Origin: Neisseriaceae bacterium
GTDB taxonomy: Bacteria; Pseudomonadota; Gammaproteobacteria; Burkholderiales; Neisseriaceae
Reading direction: 5' to 3'
NCBI GenBank assembly: GCA_017645365.1
Contig: JAGCOT010000027.1
Span: 1-32,180 of the forward strand
Length of the DNA stretch: 32,180 bases
Below the pieces are notes generated by a model, which did no database searches, was not told where the DNA came from, and was given only the letters and a program-made list of their open reading frames with translations. Positions 1 to 8,082 of this stretch are shown piece after piece (within the stretch, counting starts at the first letter, position 1; each line of letters starts with the position of its first letter). Made by a program: the position numbers and the translations under genes.

Positions 1-170
1 GTTTCATCTAAAATCAATAAATCCTCGCCTTGCACTTCAACAGACGGATTGGTCAAAGGCTGACCGTTTTCATCCACCAATTCCAGTTGATCTTCTTTTT
101 GAATTTTGATTTTGGTTACTTGACCTTTTTGGGCTTTGATGGTTTTGCCATTGATGACTAATGTGGTCAT
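1..170 (-). CDS. N-terminal part of an unidentified protein, possibly a surface adhesin
   Basis: A reading frame on the minus strand starts at ATG 170-168 and is still open at the window edge after 56 codons. A GGAG ribosome binding site lies a few bases upstream (in the ATTCTCC stretch at 173-179 of the plus strand). The peptide begins MTTLVINGKTIKAQKGQV and has no signal peptide. It is rich in Lys, Gln and acidic residues and contains a short beta-like segment ending GEDLLILDE. That pattern loosely recalls the N-terminal prefix domain of large BapA-type biofilm adhesins, but too little is present to name a family. It points the same way as the rfb genes but is 476 bp from them and has its own possible promoter. 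Confidence 0.5.
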   Translation of the reverse strand, partial: MTTLVINGKTIKAQKGQVTKIKIQKEDQLELVDENGQPLTNPSVEVQGEDLLILDE

Positions 171-258
171 ATGATTCTCCGTAAGTTAAGGTGTTAATCA
201 GAATGGTTCAACCGCAATTTAAGCGAAAACTGACGACTTAAAAGCGATAAAACTTGCA

Positions 259-264
259 TTATAT
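259..264 (-). promoter_or_regulatory. Possible -10 box next to a homopolymer, upstream of the edge gene
   Basis: On the minus strand a perfect TATAAT is immediately preceded by a run of nine A (265-273 on the plus strand as T). A poor -35 candidate lies about 16-17 bp upstream of it. It is correctly oriented for the gene starting at 170. The homopolymer would fall in the -35/-10 spacer. Confidence 0.4.
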
Positions 265-431
265 TTTTTTTTTGCAAGAACAACGACTTACATTGAAGCC
301 CTGTTTTGGGCTGGTTTAGATTAGCAAATGCTAATGCTGTAAAGAATTTGCGGATGTTTTTAGAGATGAAAATAAAACATGATGAGTGTCGCAAAATCAC
401 CACATAAGATATGGGTTTTATATAAGAACCC

Positions 432-560
432 CTGCAAATTAGCATCTGTGGCACATTTCTTCGTGGTGCATTGCTCAAAAACTCGCCTAACTTATGGTTA
501 TGCCTTCGTTTTTTGTGCTACTGCAACTTTGAACTGCACTCACATCTACCAATTTTGCAG
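432..560 (+). repeat. MITE-like element, copy 1 (near complete)
   Basis: About 129 bp beginning CTGCAAATTAGCATCTGTGG and ending ACCAATTTTGCAG, so the two ends are imperfect inverted repeats. The interior shares blocks with the copy at 7810: ACATTTCTTCGT, TTGCTC.AAAAAC, TGTGCTAC.GCAACTTT/ACAACTTT. It has no coding capacity and sits in the 476-bp gap between the edge gene and rfbB. Confidence 0.7.
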
Positions 561-620
561 GGGGCATTTCCCATGCAGGGGGCATTTCCCATGCAGGGGC
601 ATTTCCCATGCAGGGGGCAT
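557..620 (+). repeat. 18-bp tandem repeat (3.6 units)
   Basis: The unit GCAGGGGGCATTTCCCAT is repeated at 557-574, 575-592 and 593-609 (one G shorter), with a partial unit to 620. The same GGCATTTCCCATGCAGGG motif appears inside the hairpin array before radC, so the two loci share a repeat. It abuts the right end of the MITE-like copy and is followed by a DUS at 630-641. Confidence 0.9.
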
Positions 621-646
621 CATATAAACAGGCAGCCTGAAAGGAT

Positions 647-1636
647 TTAGTCCAAAAAATAGGGAATATACCAATCTACCGTTTGATTTAAACCAGCAAC
701 AAAATCGGTTTCAGGCTGCCATGACAGTTGATTTTCAATTTTTTGCGTATTCAGTGCATAGCGAAAATCATGTCCTGCACGGTCGGTTACGGAAGTAATT
801 AAATCGGCGTATTGACCTGATGGGCGTGGTTTTTTTTCGTCCAATAAACGACAAATGGTTTGGGCTATTTGACGGTTGGTGTATTCGCAATGTCCGCCAA
901 TGTTGTAGGCTTCGCCTGATTGACCATGATGAAAAACCGCATCAATCGCACGACAGTGGTCGGATACATACAGCCAATCGCGAATATGATTGCCATTGCC
1001 GTAAATCGGAATGGGTTTTTCTTGCAAAGCATGACGAATAATGGTGGGAATCAGTTTTTCATCATGTTGATAGATGCCGTAGTTATTAGAACTGCGACTA
1101 ATCACCGTATTCAAGCCAAATGTTTGTGTATAGGCACGCACCAGCATTTCGGCAGCGGCTTTTGATGCACTGTATGGCGAATTGGGCATCAGCGGACTTT
1201 CTTCACTGAAAAAACCAGTTTCCCCCAAAGAACCGTACACTTCATCGGTGGAAATATAATGAAAACGAGTATTTTCGGCGTTCTGCCATGTGTTTTTGGC
1301 AGTGTCTAATAAAATCTGCGTCCCCATAATATTGGTATGCACAAAAATATCAGGATTTTGAATCGAGCGATCGACATGAGTTTCCGCTGCAAAATGAATC
1401 ACAGCGTCAATCGAATATTGTTGAAATAAATTTTCAATCAAAGAACGATGGCGAATATCGCCATAAATAAAATGATGTCGCGGATGATTTTCAATGCCCT
1501 GCAAATGTTTCAGGCTGCCTGCATAGGTGAGTAAATCAATATTGATAATTTGATATTGCGGATATTTGTCTAAAAAGTAACGGACAAAATGAGACCCAAT
1601 AAATCCTGCACCGCCTGTGATTAAAATGGTTTTCAT
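647..1636 (-). CDS. rfbB: dTDP-glucose 4,6-dehydratase
   Basis: This enzyme converts dTDP-glucose to dTDP-4-keto-6-deoxyglucose, the second step of dTDP-L-rhamnose synthesis, in the cytoplasm. The 329-residue protein has the extended SDR features: a Rossmann GGAGFIGS at residues 8-15, the STDEVYGSL segment with the catalytic Thr-Asp-Glu, and YSASK as the catalytic Tyr-x3-Lys. An upstream in-frame ATG at 1675 would add 13 residues. I chose 1636 because MKTILITGG is the family start, AAGGA lies just upstream, and its ATGA overlaps the rfbD stop. It is the last gene of rfbC-rfbD-rfbB. A DUS inside the gene (1509-1520) encodes Gly-Ser-Leu-Lys. A run of eight A near the 3' end (830-837 on the plus strand) is a possible slippage site. 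Confidence 0.95.
   Translation of the reverse strand: MKTILITGGAGFIGSHFVRYFLDKYPQYQIINIDLLTYAGSLKHLQGIENHPRHHFIYGDIRHRSLIENLFQQYSIDAVIHFAAETHVDRSIQNPDIFVHTNIMGTQILLDTAKNTWQNAENTRFHYISTDEVYGSLGETGFFSEESPLMPNSPYSASKAAAEMLVRAYTQTFGLNTVISRSSNNYGIYQHDEKLIPTIIRHALQEKPIPIYGNGNHIRDWLYVSDHCRAIDAVFHHGQSGEAYNIGGHCEYTNRQIAQTICRLLDEKKPRPSGQYADLITSVTDRAGHDFRYALNTQKIENQLSWQPETDFVAGLNQTVDWYIPYFLD
1509..1520 (-). repeat. DUS inside rfbB
   Basis: AGGCAGCCTGAA on the coding strand, encoding Gly-Ser-Leu-Lys in YAGSLKHL. Confidence 0.9.
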
Positions 1637-2511
1637 GCTAATCCTTCTAAATAACGCCGCAAACCGTCCTGCCACGAGGGAATGATTAAAGCAAAATCGC
1701 GTTGAATTTTTTCGGTATTAAGTACGGAATACAAAGGTCGACAGGCACCCTGAAAAGTCTGTTTGGTGTTTGTTGGCGTTATTTTAATTGCCTCATTTTG
1801 CCATTCAAAAGCGGTTCTTGCCCAATCAAAACGACTGACTTCACCGCCATTCGCATAATGATAAATTTGAGGTTTGTCGTGATTGATTTTCGGCAAAATC
1901 GTCAAAATCGCTTCCGCAAAATCCAAAGCGTAAGTTGGAGAACCTATTTGGTCTGCCACTACGGATAAAGTCTTTTGCATTTGCCACAATCGCAAAATGG
2001 TTTTTATAAAATGATTTTCTCCCATACCGTACAACCACGAAACACGAATAATCATCGCATTTTTCGGAGCGATGTTTAAAATGGCTTCTTCTCCTGCTCT
2101 TTTACTCAAACCGTAAATATTGATGGGATTGGTCGCATCGTCTTCTTGATATGGCGTGTTTTTTTTACCATCAAAAACATAATCCGTAGAAATATGAATC
2201 AAACGCAAATGATGCCGCTGGGCGATTTTTGCTAAAAATGCCACGCCACCAGCATTGACGGCAAATGCGGATTGCGGATTGCTTTCTGCTAAATCCACTT
2301 GGGTATAAGCAGCACAATTCACAATCGCATGAATGTGATTTTGCTTAATCCATGATGAAATGTTTTGACTTCCGCAGAACTTTGTTTCAGGCTGCCTGAT
2401 GTCAAAATCTTGATGCGATGTCCAGAAAAAACGCATTTCAGGAAAACGATGAGATACACTTTGCAAAGCTTGTCCTAACTGACCATTTGCCCCTGTTACC
2501 CATACATTCAT
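1633..2511 (-). CDS. rfbD: dTDP-4-dehydrorhamnose reductase
   Basis: It carries out the last step, NAD(P)H-dependent reduction of dTDP-4-keto-rhamnose to dTDP-L-rhamnose. The 292-residue length is normal. VTGANGQLGQAL at residues 5-16 is the nucleotide-binding loop, HISTDYVFDG carries the catalytic Thr-Asp, and YGLSK gives the Tyr-x3-Lys pair. Its ATG overlaps the rfbC stop, and its TGA overlaps the rfbB ATG, so the three genes are translationally coupled. A DUS in the coding strand (2386-2397) encodes Arg-Gln-Pro-Glu. Confidence 0.94.
   Translation of the reverse strand: MNVWVTGANGQLGQALQSVSHRFPEMRFFWTSHQDFDIRQPETKFCGSQNISSWIKQNHIHAIVNCAAYTQVDLAESNPQSAFAVNAGGVAFLAKIAQRHHLRLIHISTDYVFDGKKNTPYQEDDATNPINIYGLSKRAGEEAILNIAPKNAMIIRVSWLYGMGENHFIKTILRLWQMQKTLSVVADQIGSPTYALDFAEAILTILPKINHDKPQIYHYANGGEVSRFDWARTAFEWQNEAIKITPTNTKQTFQGACRPLYSVLNTEKIQRDFALIIPSWQDGLRRYLEGLA
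2386..2397 (-). repeat. DUS inside rfbD
   Basis: AGGCAGCCTGAA on the coding strand, encoding Arg-Gln-Pro-Glu in DIRQPETKF. Confidence 0.9.
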
Positions 2512-3062
2512 GTTGTTATTTCTCGCAAGTGGGGTTGATTTTGGTCTTGATGAGAAAGAATCAAATGGCAGTCGTCAGGCAAATATTGATGCCAGTTAAT
2601 GCCAATATCAGGGTCATCAAACGCAAGCCCACGACTGCATTCCGCAGAATAATACGCATCAACCTTATACGCACAAATAGTATTGTCTTCCAACGCCAAA
2701 AAACCATGAGCGAATCCAGCAGGAATGAATATTTGCTTTTGGGAAGTCGCATCTAAAATCAACGAAACATATTGCCCAAAAGTTGACGAATTCGGACGAA
2801 TATCCACTGCCACATCGATGATGCAGCCTGAAATCACTCGCACCAATTTATTTTGAGAAAAAGGTGCTGATTGATAATGCAAACCACGCAACACGCCACG
2901 ATGACTTTTCGATTGATTGTCCTGACAAAAGGCAGGCTGAAAACCCAAAAATTCACCCAGCAAATCAGCACGGAAAGTTTCCATAAAATAACCACGATGA
3001 TCTTGATAAACATCAGGTTCAATCAGAATTAAATCAGGAATCGCCAAGCGTTGAAATTTCAT
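2508..3062 (-). CDS. rfbC: dTDP-4-dehydrorhamnose 3,5-epimerase
   Basis: This cupin-fold epimerase makes dTDP-4-keto-L-rhamnose. The 184-residue protein has the RmlC signatures: DHRGYFMETF near residues 21-30, GVLRGLHYQ with the catalytic His at residue 62, and the IFIPAGFAHGFLAL strand. It is the first gene of the minus-strand rfb cluster, divergent from nuoA across a 155-bp gap. The expected partner rfbA (glucose-1-phosphate thymidylyltransferase) is not next to any of the three genes. The product probably feeds a rhamnose-containing surface polysaccharide or LPS; which one cannot be told from this window. Confidence 0.95.
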   Translation of the reverse strand: MKFQRLAIPDLILIEPDVYQDHRGYFMETFRADLLGEFLGFQPAFCQDNQSKSHRGVLRGLHYQSAPFSQNKLVRVISGCIIDVAVDIRPNSSTFGQYVSLILDATSQKQIFIPAGFAHGFLALEDNTICAYKVDAYYSAECSRGLAFDDPDIGINWHQYLPDDCHLILSHQDQNQPHLREITT

Positions 3063-3155
3063 TTTTAACCTTATTTTCAGGTTGCCATTACGGTGGAAAA
3101 GTCAAATATAACAGACTTGTTTTATATCAGTCATGCAATTTCAGTTGTTCAAGTG

Positions 3156-3161
3156 TATAAT
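3156..3161 (+). promoter_or_regulatory. -10 box of the nuo promoter
   Basis: A perfect TATAAT lies 56 bp before nuoA in the rfbC/nuoA divergent gap. No good -35 hexamer is visible 16-18 bp upstream (ATGCAA or TGCAAT), so strength or activator dependence is uncertain. AAGGA at 3203-3207 is the nuoA ribosome binding site. Confidence 0.5.
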
Positions 3162-3217
3162 CCACAAGATTTATCAATATCAATCATAAACTACTCAATT
3201 AAAAGGAACTTGAACCT

Positions 3218-3574
3218 ATGTTGGCAAATTATCTTCCTGTTTTGGTGTTCGTTATCGTGGGCATCGTAGCGGGCATTGTTCTTTTGGCATTGGGCTATTT
3301 GTTAGGTCCACAAAGACCTTCCAAAGAAAAATTAGCACCCTTTGAATGTGGTTTTGAAGCCTTCGAAGATGCGCGTGCCAAATTTGATGTGCGTTACTAT
3401 CTGGTTGCCATTCTCTTTATTCTATTTGATTTAGAAGTTGCGTTCATGTTTCCATGGGCAGTGGTTTATAAAGATTTAGGTCTGTATGGTTTCTGGACAA
3501 TGCTTATTTTCTTGGCAATTCTGACCATCGGCTTTGTTTATGAATGGAAAAAAGGAGCATTGGAATGGGAATAG
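3218..3574 (+). CDS. nuoA: NADH-quinone oxidoreductase subunit A
   Basis: NuoA is a small membrane subunit of respiratory complex I at the junction of the peripheral and membrane arms. The 118-residue protein has three hydrophobic segments (about residues 5-28, 60-83 and 88-110). The conserved loop between the first two reads [21 protein letters not shown]. It is the first gene of the nuo operon, and its last codons overlap the nuoB start by 10 bp. Confidence 0.96.
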   Translation: MLANYLPVLVFVIVGIVAGIVLLALGYLLGPQRPSKEKLAPFECGFEAFEDARAKFDVRYYLVAILFILFDLEVAFMFPWAVVYKDLGLYGFWTMLIFLAILTIGFVYEWKKGALEWE

Positions 3575-4044
3575 ACGGTCTCCTGAAAGAAGGCTTTATC
3601 ACCACGCAGGCAGATAAAGTCTTAAATTATGTCCGTACAGGCTCATTGTGGCCAGTTACTTTTGGCTTGGCTTGCTGTGCGGTGGAAATGATGCACGCTG
3701 GGGCGTCTCGATACGATTTAGACCGCTTTGGCATTATTTTTCGTCCATCACCTCGTCAATCGGATTTGATGATTGTGGCAGGCACTTTGTGTAACAAAAT
3801 GGCACCTGCATTACGCCGCGTGTATGAACAAATGTCTGAACCGCGTTGGGTTTTGTCTATGGGTTCTTGTGCGAATGGTGGCGGTTATTATCACTATTCT
3901 TATTCAGTGGTAAGAGGTTGCGATCGCATTGTTCCTGTGGATGTTTATGTTCCAGGCTGCCCGCCAACCGCAGAAGCATTGTTGTATGGCTTGTTGCAGT
4001 TGCAACAAAAAATCCGCCGTGAATACACGATTGCAAGGGGCTAA
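3565..4044 (+). CDS. nuoB: NADH-quinone oxidoreductase subunit B
   Basis: NuoB carries the terminal N2 [4Fe-4S] cluster that reduces quinone. The cluster ligands are visible: the tandem Cys in LACCAVEMM, the Cys in [14 protein letters not shown], and the Cys in [14 protein letters not shown]. An in-frame ATG at 3544 would give 166 residues. I prefer 3565 (159 residues, [11 protein letters not shown]) because AAGGAG at 3552-3557 is correctly spaced for it and neisserial NuoB has this length. The start lies inside the last codons of nuoA (10-bp overlap), which suggests translational coupling. Confidence 0.95.
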   Translation: MGIDGLLKEGFITTQADKVLNYVRTGSLWPVTFGLACCAVEMMHAGASRYDLDRFGIIFRPSPRQSDLMIVAGTLCNKMAPALRRVYEQMSEPRWVLSMGSCANGGGYYHYSYSVVRGCDRIVPVDVYVPGCPPTAEALLYGLLQLQQKIRREYTIARG

Positions 4045-4046
4045 TC

Positions 4047-4628
4047 ATGAATATCCAAGAATTGCAATCCGCTGTTGAAGTTCAGGCTGCCTCTTTATAC
4101 GATGCACTCATCGTAGATAGAGGTGAAATCACATTAGAATGTTCTGTTGCCACTTATCGAGATTTATTGCTTACTTTGCGAGATCAATTAGGTTTTGAAC
4201 AACTGATTGATTTGTGCGGTGTTGATTATTTATCTTACAAAAACGGTAAGCGAAAAGAAAAACGCATGGCGGCAGTCAGTCATTTATTGTCTGTTCAAAA
4301 TAATTGCCGTATTCGTGTGCGTGTTTTTGCACCCGATGCAGAACCTTTTGTTGTTCCATCCATTATCGATATTTACGCTGTTGCCGATTGGTATGAACGC
4401 GAAGCATTTGATTTAGTTGGTATTGTCTTTGCTAATCACCCAGATTTACGGCGTATTTTGACCGATTACAATTTTGTCGGACACCCATTGCGTAAAGATT
4501 TCCCAGTATCAGGTTATGTGGAAATGTGCTATGACGAGAAAGAAAAACGCGTGATGTATCAACCTGTCAGCATCGAACCACGCGAAAATACCCCACGCAT
4601 CGTTAGAGAGGAGCATTACGGTGGCTAA
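4047..4628 (+). CDS. nuoC: NADH-quinone oxidoreductase subunit C
   Basis: NuoC is a 30-kDa-type peripheral-arm subunit that packs against NuoD. The 193-residue protein has the family signature around [24 protein letters not shown] and the downstream [13 protein letters not shown]. It starts two bases after the nuoB stop. It is a separate gene, not fused to nuoD as in some enterobacteria. A DUS at 4081-4092 lies in the coding sequence (Val-Gln-Ala-Ala-Ser). Confidence 0.95.
   Translation: MNIQELQSAVEVQAASLYDALIVDRGEITLECSVATYRDLLLTLRDQLGFEQLIDLCGVDYLSYKNGKRKEKRMAAVSHLLSVQNNCRIRVRVFAPDAEPFVVPSIIDIYAVADWYEREAFDLVGIVFANHPDLRRILTDYNFVGHPLRKDFPVSGYVEMCYDEKEKRVMYQPVSIEPRENTPRIVREEHYGG
4081..4092 (-). 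repeat. DUS inside nuoC
   Basis: TTCAGGCTGCCT on the coding strand, encoding Gln-Ala-Ala in VQAASLY. Confidence 0.9.
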
Positions 4629-5874
4629 ATCCAGAAACTATACCGTCAATTTTGGTCCTCAACACCCCGCAGCACACGGCGTGTTGCGTATGATTTTAGA
4701 AATTGAGGGTGAAAATATTGTCCGTGCAGATCCACACATTGGTCTGCTTCATCGTGGTACAGAAAAATTAGCGGAATCACGCACATTCATACAAGCTTTG
4801 CCTTATATGGATCGTTTGGATTATGTTTCCATGATGTGCAACGAGCATGCTTATTGCTTGGCAACGGAACGCCTGTTAGGCGTTGATGTTCCCTTGCGTG
4901 CCCAATACATTCGCGTGATGTTTGCAGAAATCACCCGTATTCTCAATCACTTAATGGGAATTGGTTCGCACGCTTTGGACATTGGAGCGATGACTGTCTT
5001 CCTGTATGCTTTCAGGGAGCGTGAAGATTTAATGGATATTTACGAAGCTGTTTCAGGTGCACGCATGCATGCTGCGTATTTCCGTCCTGGTGGCGTGTAT
5101 CGTGATTTGCCCGACACCATGCCACAATACGAAAGCAGTAAATACCGTCCAGCCAAAGTGTTGAAGCAGTTAAACAAAGATCGTGAAGGCTCTGTATTAG
5201 ACTTTATCGAAGCCTTTACCGAACGCTTTCCAGCCTGCGTTGATGAATACGAAAATCTGCTTACAGACAACCGTATTTGGAAACAACGCACGGTTGGTAT
5301 TGGCGTGATTTCTCCTGAACGAGCATTGCAAAAAGGTTTTACAGGTCCAATGCTGCGTGGTTCTGGTGTTGAATGGGATTTACGCAAAAAGCAACCGTAC
5401 GAAGTTTATGACCGTGTTGATTTTGACATTCCAGTGGGCGTCAATGGCGATTGTTATGATCGCTATCTTTGTCGCATCAACGAGATGAGAGAATCTAATC
5501 GCATCATCAAACAATGCGTTCAATGGTTGAAAGAAAATCAAGGTCCTGTGATGATAGACAATCACAAAGTAGCACCACCTAAACGCGAAGCCATGAAATC
5601 AGGCATGGAAGAGTTAATTCACCATTTCAAACTGTTTAGTGAAGGTATGCATGTTCCAGAAGGTGAAGTGTATGTTGGTACTGAACACCCCAAAGGAGAA
5701 TTCGGTATTTACATGATTTCGGACGGTGCTAACAAACCTTATCGTTTAAAAATCCGAGCACCGGGTTTTGCTCATTTGCAAGGCATGGACGAATTAGCCA
5801 AAGGGCATATGCTTGCTGATGTGGTTGCCATTATTGGTACATTGGACATTGTTTTTGGGGAGGTGGATAGATAA
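4621..5874 (+). CDS. nuoD: NADH-quinone oxidoreductase subunit D
   Basis: NuoD is the 49-kDa-type subunit that forms the quinone-binding pocket with NuoB. The 417-residue protein carries [14 protein letters not shown] at the N-terminus and [11 protein letters not shown] soon after, both typical of the NiFe-hydrogenase-like NuoD fold. The C-terminus reads DIVFGEVDR, as in the family. Translation starts at GTG 4621, inside the nuoC end (8-bp overlap), with GAGGAG about 8 bases upstream. No ATG fits as well. Confidence 0.96.
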   Translation: MAKSRNYTVNFGPQHPAAHGVLRMILEIEGENIVRADPHIGLLHRGTEKLAESRTFIQALPYMDRLDYVSMMCNEHAYCLATERLLGVDVPLRAQYIRVMFAEITRILNHLMGIGSHALDIGAMTVFLYAFREREDLMDIYEAVSGARMHAAYFRPGGVYRDLPDTMPQYESSKYRPAKVLKQLNKDREGSVLDFIEAFTERFPACVDEYENLLTDNRIWKQRTVGIGVISPERALQKGFTGPMLRGSGVEWDLRKKQPYEVYDRVDFDIPVGVNGDCYDRYLCRINEMRESNRIIKQCVQWLKENQGPVMIDNHKVAPPKREAMKSGMEELIHHFKLFSEGMHVPEGEVYVGTEHPKGEFGIYMISDGANKPYRLKIRAPGFAHLQGMDELAKGHMLADVVAIIGTLDIVFGEVDR

Positions 5875-6347
5875 TGCTGTCTGCAGAATCATTGAAAAAA
5901 ATCGATCAGGAATTAACCAAATATCCAGCAGATCAACGCCGCAGTGCCATCATGAGTGCCTTGCGTATTGCTCAAACCGAAAAAGGTTGGCTTTCTTCTG
6001 AATTGATTGAATATGTTGCCCAATACATCGGTATTGCTCCTGCGGCGGCTTTGGAAGTTGCCACTTTCTACAATATGTACGATTTAAAACCTGTGGGCAA
6101 ATACAAATTGACCGTATGCACCAACTTGCCATGTGCATTAGGTGGCGGCGTCAATACAGCAGAATATCTCAAGAAAAAACTGGGCATCAATTTTGGTGAA
6201 ACCACATCAGACGGTAAATTTACCTTAATGGAAGGTGAATGTATGGGGGCGTGCGGTGATGCCCCTGTGATGTTAATCAACAATCACACCATGTGTGGTT
6301 CGATGACCATCGAAGCGATTGAGCAAAAATTAGCGGAGTTGAAATAA
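5874..6347 (+). CDS. nuoE: NADH-quinone oxidoreductase subunit E
   Basis: NuoE is a thioredoxin-fold subunit of the NADH-dehydrogenase module that holds the N1a [2Fe-2S] cluster. The four ligands are Cys82 and Cys87 in TVCTNLPC, and Cys123 and Cys127 in GECMGAC. The protein has 157 residues, a normal length. Its ATG shares one base with the nuoD TAA, and its own stop shares one base with the nuoF ATG. Confidence 0.96.
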   Translation: MLSAESLKKIDQELTKYPADQRRSAIMSALRIAQTEKGWLSSELIEYVAQYIGIAPAAALEVATFYNMYDLKPVGKYKLTVCTNLPCALGGGVNTAEYLKKKLGINFGETTSDGKFTLMEGECMGACGDAPVMLINNHTMCGSMTIEAIEQKLAELK

Positions 6348-7642
6348 TGGCTGTTTATCAAAAAGCAACAATTTTTCAAGATGTTGATACAGAAAATCCC
6401 AAATGCTGGCATATTGACGCTTATCGTGCTCGTGGTGGTTATCAAGCATTAGAAAAAATTATTGGCGGTCAAGTATCGCAAGACGATGTGATTGCCCAGA
6501 TGAAAGCCTCTGGCTTGCGTGGTCGTGGTGGTGCAGGCTTTCCCACAGGCTTAAAATGGAGTTTCATGCCCAAAGACTTTCAGGGTGCCAAATATGTGGT
6601 GTGCAATACAGACGAGGGTGAACCAGGTACATTTAAAGACCGTGATATTTTGCGTTTCAACCCCCATGCTTTGATTGAAGGCATGATACTGGCAGGGTAC
6701 GCCATGGGTGCAACAGCAGGATATAACTACATTCATGGCGAAATTTTTGCGGAATATGAACAGTTTCAGGCTGCCTTGCAAGAAGCACGCGATGCAGGTT
6801 TTTTAGGTAAAAACATACTCAAAACTTCTTTTGATTTTGATATTTTTGCCCATCATGGTTACGGTGCTTATGTTTGTGGTGAAGAAACTGCTTTATTAGA
6901 GTCATTGGAAGGCAAGAAAGGACAGCCACGCTTTAAACCGCCATTTCCTGCTGCGGTGGGTTTATATGGTCGTCCAACCACCATCAATAATACCGAAACG
7001 CTTGCCAGTGTCCCATTTATTTTGCGTGATGGTGCAGAAAAATTTGCATCAGTGGGTACGGAAAATGCCAAAGGGACAAAAATCTTTGCGGTATCGGGTC
7101 ATGTCGCACGACCTGGTAATTATGAGCTCCCACTGGGCACACCTTTTCGTGAATTACTCAATATGGCAGGCGGAATGCGTGCAGGTTCTACACTTAAAGC
7201 AGTTATTCCTGGTGGAGCCTCTGCTCCCGTACTTCCAGCAGACATTATTATGGATTTGCCCATGGATTATGATTCCTTGCAGAAAGCAGGCTCCATGTTG
7301 GGTTCGGCGGCAGTTATTGTTATGGACGATAATGTTTGCATGGTCAAAGCCCTTGAACGCTTATCGTATTTCTTCCATGAAGAATCCTGCGGGCAATGCA
7401 CGCCTTGTCGTGAGGGAACAGGTTGGTTGTATCGCATCGTTCATCGAATTGTAGAAGGCAAGGGTAAAGAAGAAGATTTGGCGTTATTAGAATCCATTTG
7501 TAATAATATGTCAGGTCGCACCGTGTGTGCGTTAGCAGATGCAGCGGTTTTCCCAGTGCGAGGCTTTTTAAAACACTTCAAGCACGAGTTTGAACACTAT
7601 ATTGAACATGGGAAACCCATCAAGCCACATCGTTGGTGTTAA
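6347..7642 (+). CDS. nuoF: NADH-quinone oxidoreductase subunit F
   Basis: NuoF binds NADH and FMN and passes electrons to the N3 [4Fe-4S] cluster. The 431-residue protein has the glycine-rich FMN/NADH region [16 protein letters not shown] and [13 protein letters not shown], then [15 protein letters not shown]. The cluster motif [10 protein letters not shown] has Cys348, Cys351 and Cys354, with a fourth Cys about 40 residues later in [10 protein letters not shown]. It is the last nuo gene here: a DUS-pair hairpin follows four bases after the stop, and no nuoG is present downstream. A DUS at 6765-6776 is intragenic. Confidence 0.96.
   Translation: MAVYQKATIFQDVDTENPKCWHIDAYRARGGYQALEKIIGGQVSQDDVIAQMKASGLRGRGGAGFPTGLKWSFMPKDFQGAKYVVCNTDEGEPGTFKDRDILRFNPHALIEGMILAGYAMGATAGYNYIHGEIFAEYEQFQAALQEARDAGFLGKNILKTSFDFDIFAHHGYGAYVCGEETALLESLEGKKGQPRFKPPFPAAVGLYGRPTTINNTETLASVPFILRDGAEKFASVGTENAKGTKIFAVSGHVARPGNYELPLGTPFRELLNMAGGMRAGSTLKAVIPGGASAPVLPADIIMDLPMDYDSLQKAGSMLGSAAVIVMDDNVCMVKALERLSYFFHEESCGQCTPCREGTGWLYRIVHRIVEGKGKEEDLALLESICNNMSGRTVCALADAAVFPVRGFLKHFKHEFEHYIEHGKPIKPHRWC
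6765..6776 (-). repeat. DUS inside nuoF
   Basis: TTCAGGCTGCCT on the coding strand, encoding Gln-Ala-Ala in FQAALQ. Confidence 0.9.
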
Positions 7643-7645
7643 ATT

Positions 7646-7685
7646 TTCAGGCTGCCTATACAACAGGCAGCCTGAAAAGTATTTT
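7646..7685 (+). terminator. DUS inverted-pair terminator after nuoF
   Basis: TTCAGGCTGCCT (7646-7657) and AGGCAGCCTGAA (7665-7676) form a perfect 12-bp stem with a 7-base loop, followed by AAGTATTTT. It starts right after the nuoF stop, so it probably ends the nuoA-F transcript. Confidence 0.8.
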
Positions 7686-7700
7686 CACACAGGGAATTTT

Positions 7701-7745
7701 AAACAGGCAGGCTGAAAGATTTTAAAACTTTCAGCCTGCCTGTTT
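7701..7745. terminator. Second long hairpin after nuoF
   Basis: The arms 7701-7718 and 7728-7745 are perfectly complementary over 18 bp (AAACAGGCAGGCTGAAAG), with the loop ATTTTAAAA. The core AGGCAGGCTGAA is a one-base DUS variant. It probably reinforces termination and would work in either direction. The rest of the 440-bp gap holds a MITE-like copy and no gene. Confidence 0.7.
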
Positions 7746-7809
7746 ATTTATGACATCGTTATGTCTTTGAGAAAATCCTACAAAACAAAAAACTCGCTTA
7801 AAGAGAGCC

Positions 7810-7940
7810 CTGCAAAACTGGCATCTGTGGACATTTCTTCGTTGTGTGTTGCTCGAAAAACATAGACTTTCTGTTTGTTATATCTTTGTTTTTCTGTGCT
7901 ACCACAACTTTAAACGATGTGCCCATCAACCAGTTTTGCA
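7810..7940 (+). repeat. MITE-like element, copy 2 (near complete)
   Basis: This is the best-preserved copy, about 131 bp. The left end CTGCAAAACTGG (7810-7821) is the inverted complement of the right end CCAGTTTTGCA (7930-7940) over 11 bp. Between them are GCATCTGTGG, ACATTTCTTCGTTGTGTGTTGCTC and GTGCTACCACAACTTTAAA blocks shared with the copies at 432, 15959 and 29325. Confidence 0.75.
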
Positions 7941-8082
7941 AAGACTTTCTAAAATTCATTTTTATCATGACGCAAAAAATAATCGGTCTATTTTGCAGAA
8001 GTTTTCATCGTGTGTTTTGCTAAAACTTTGTTAATGCTTGTGCTAAAATGCTATGCTATTTTTGCAATTTCAAGCCGTAATC

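Noticed and set aside
379-627. 82-residue plus-strand ORF
   Set aside because: It spans a MITE-like element and an 18-bp tandem repeat; its C-terminus is a repeat translation.
830-837. A8 tract in rfbB as a phase-variation switch
   Set aside because: The frame is intact and a short A run encoding Glu-Lys-Lys is common in AT-rich genomes; no further support.
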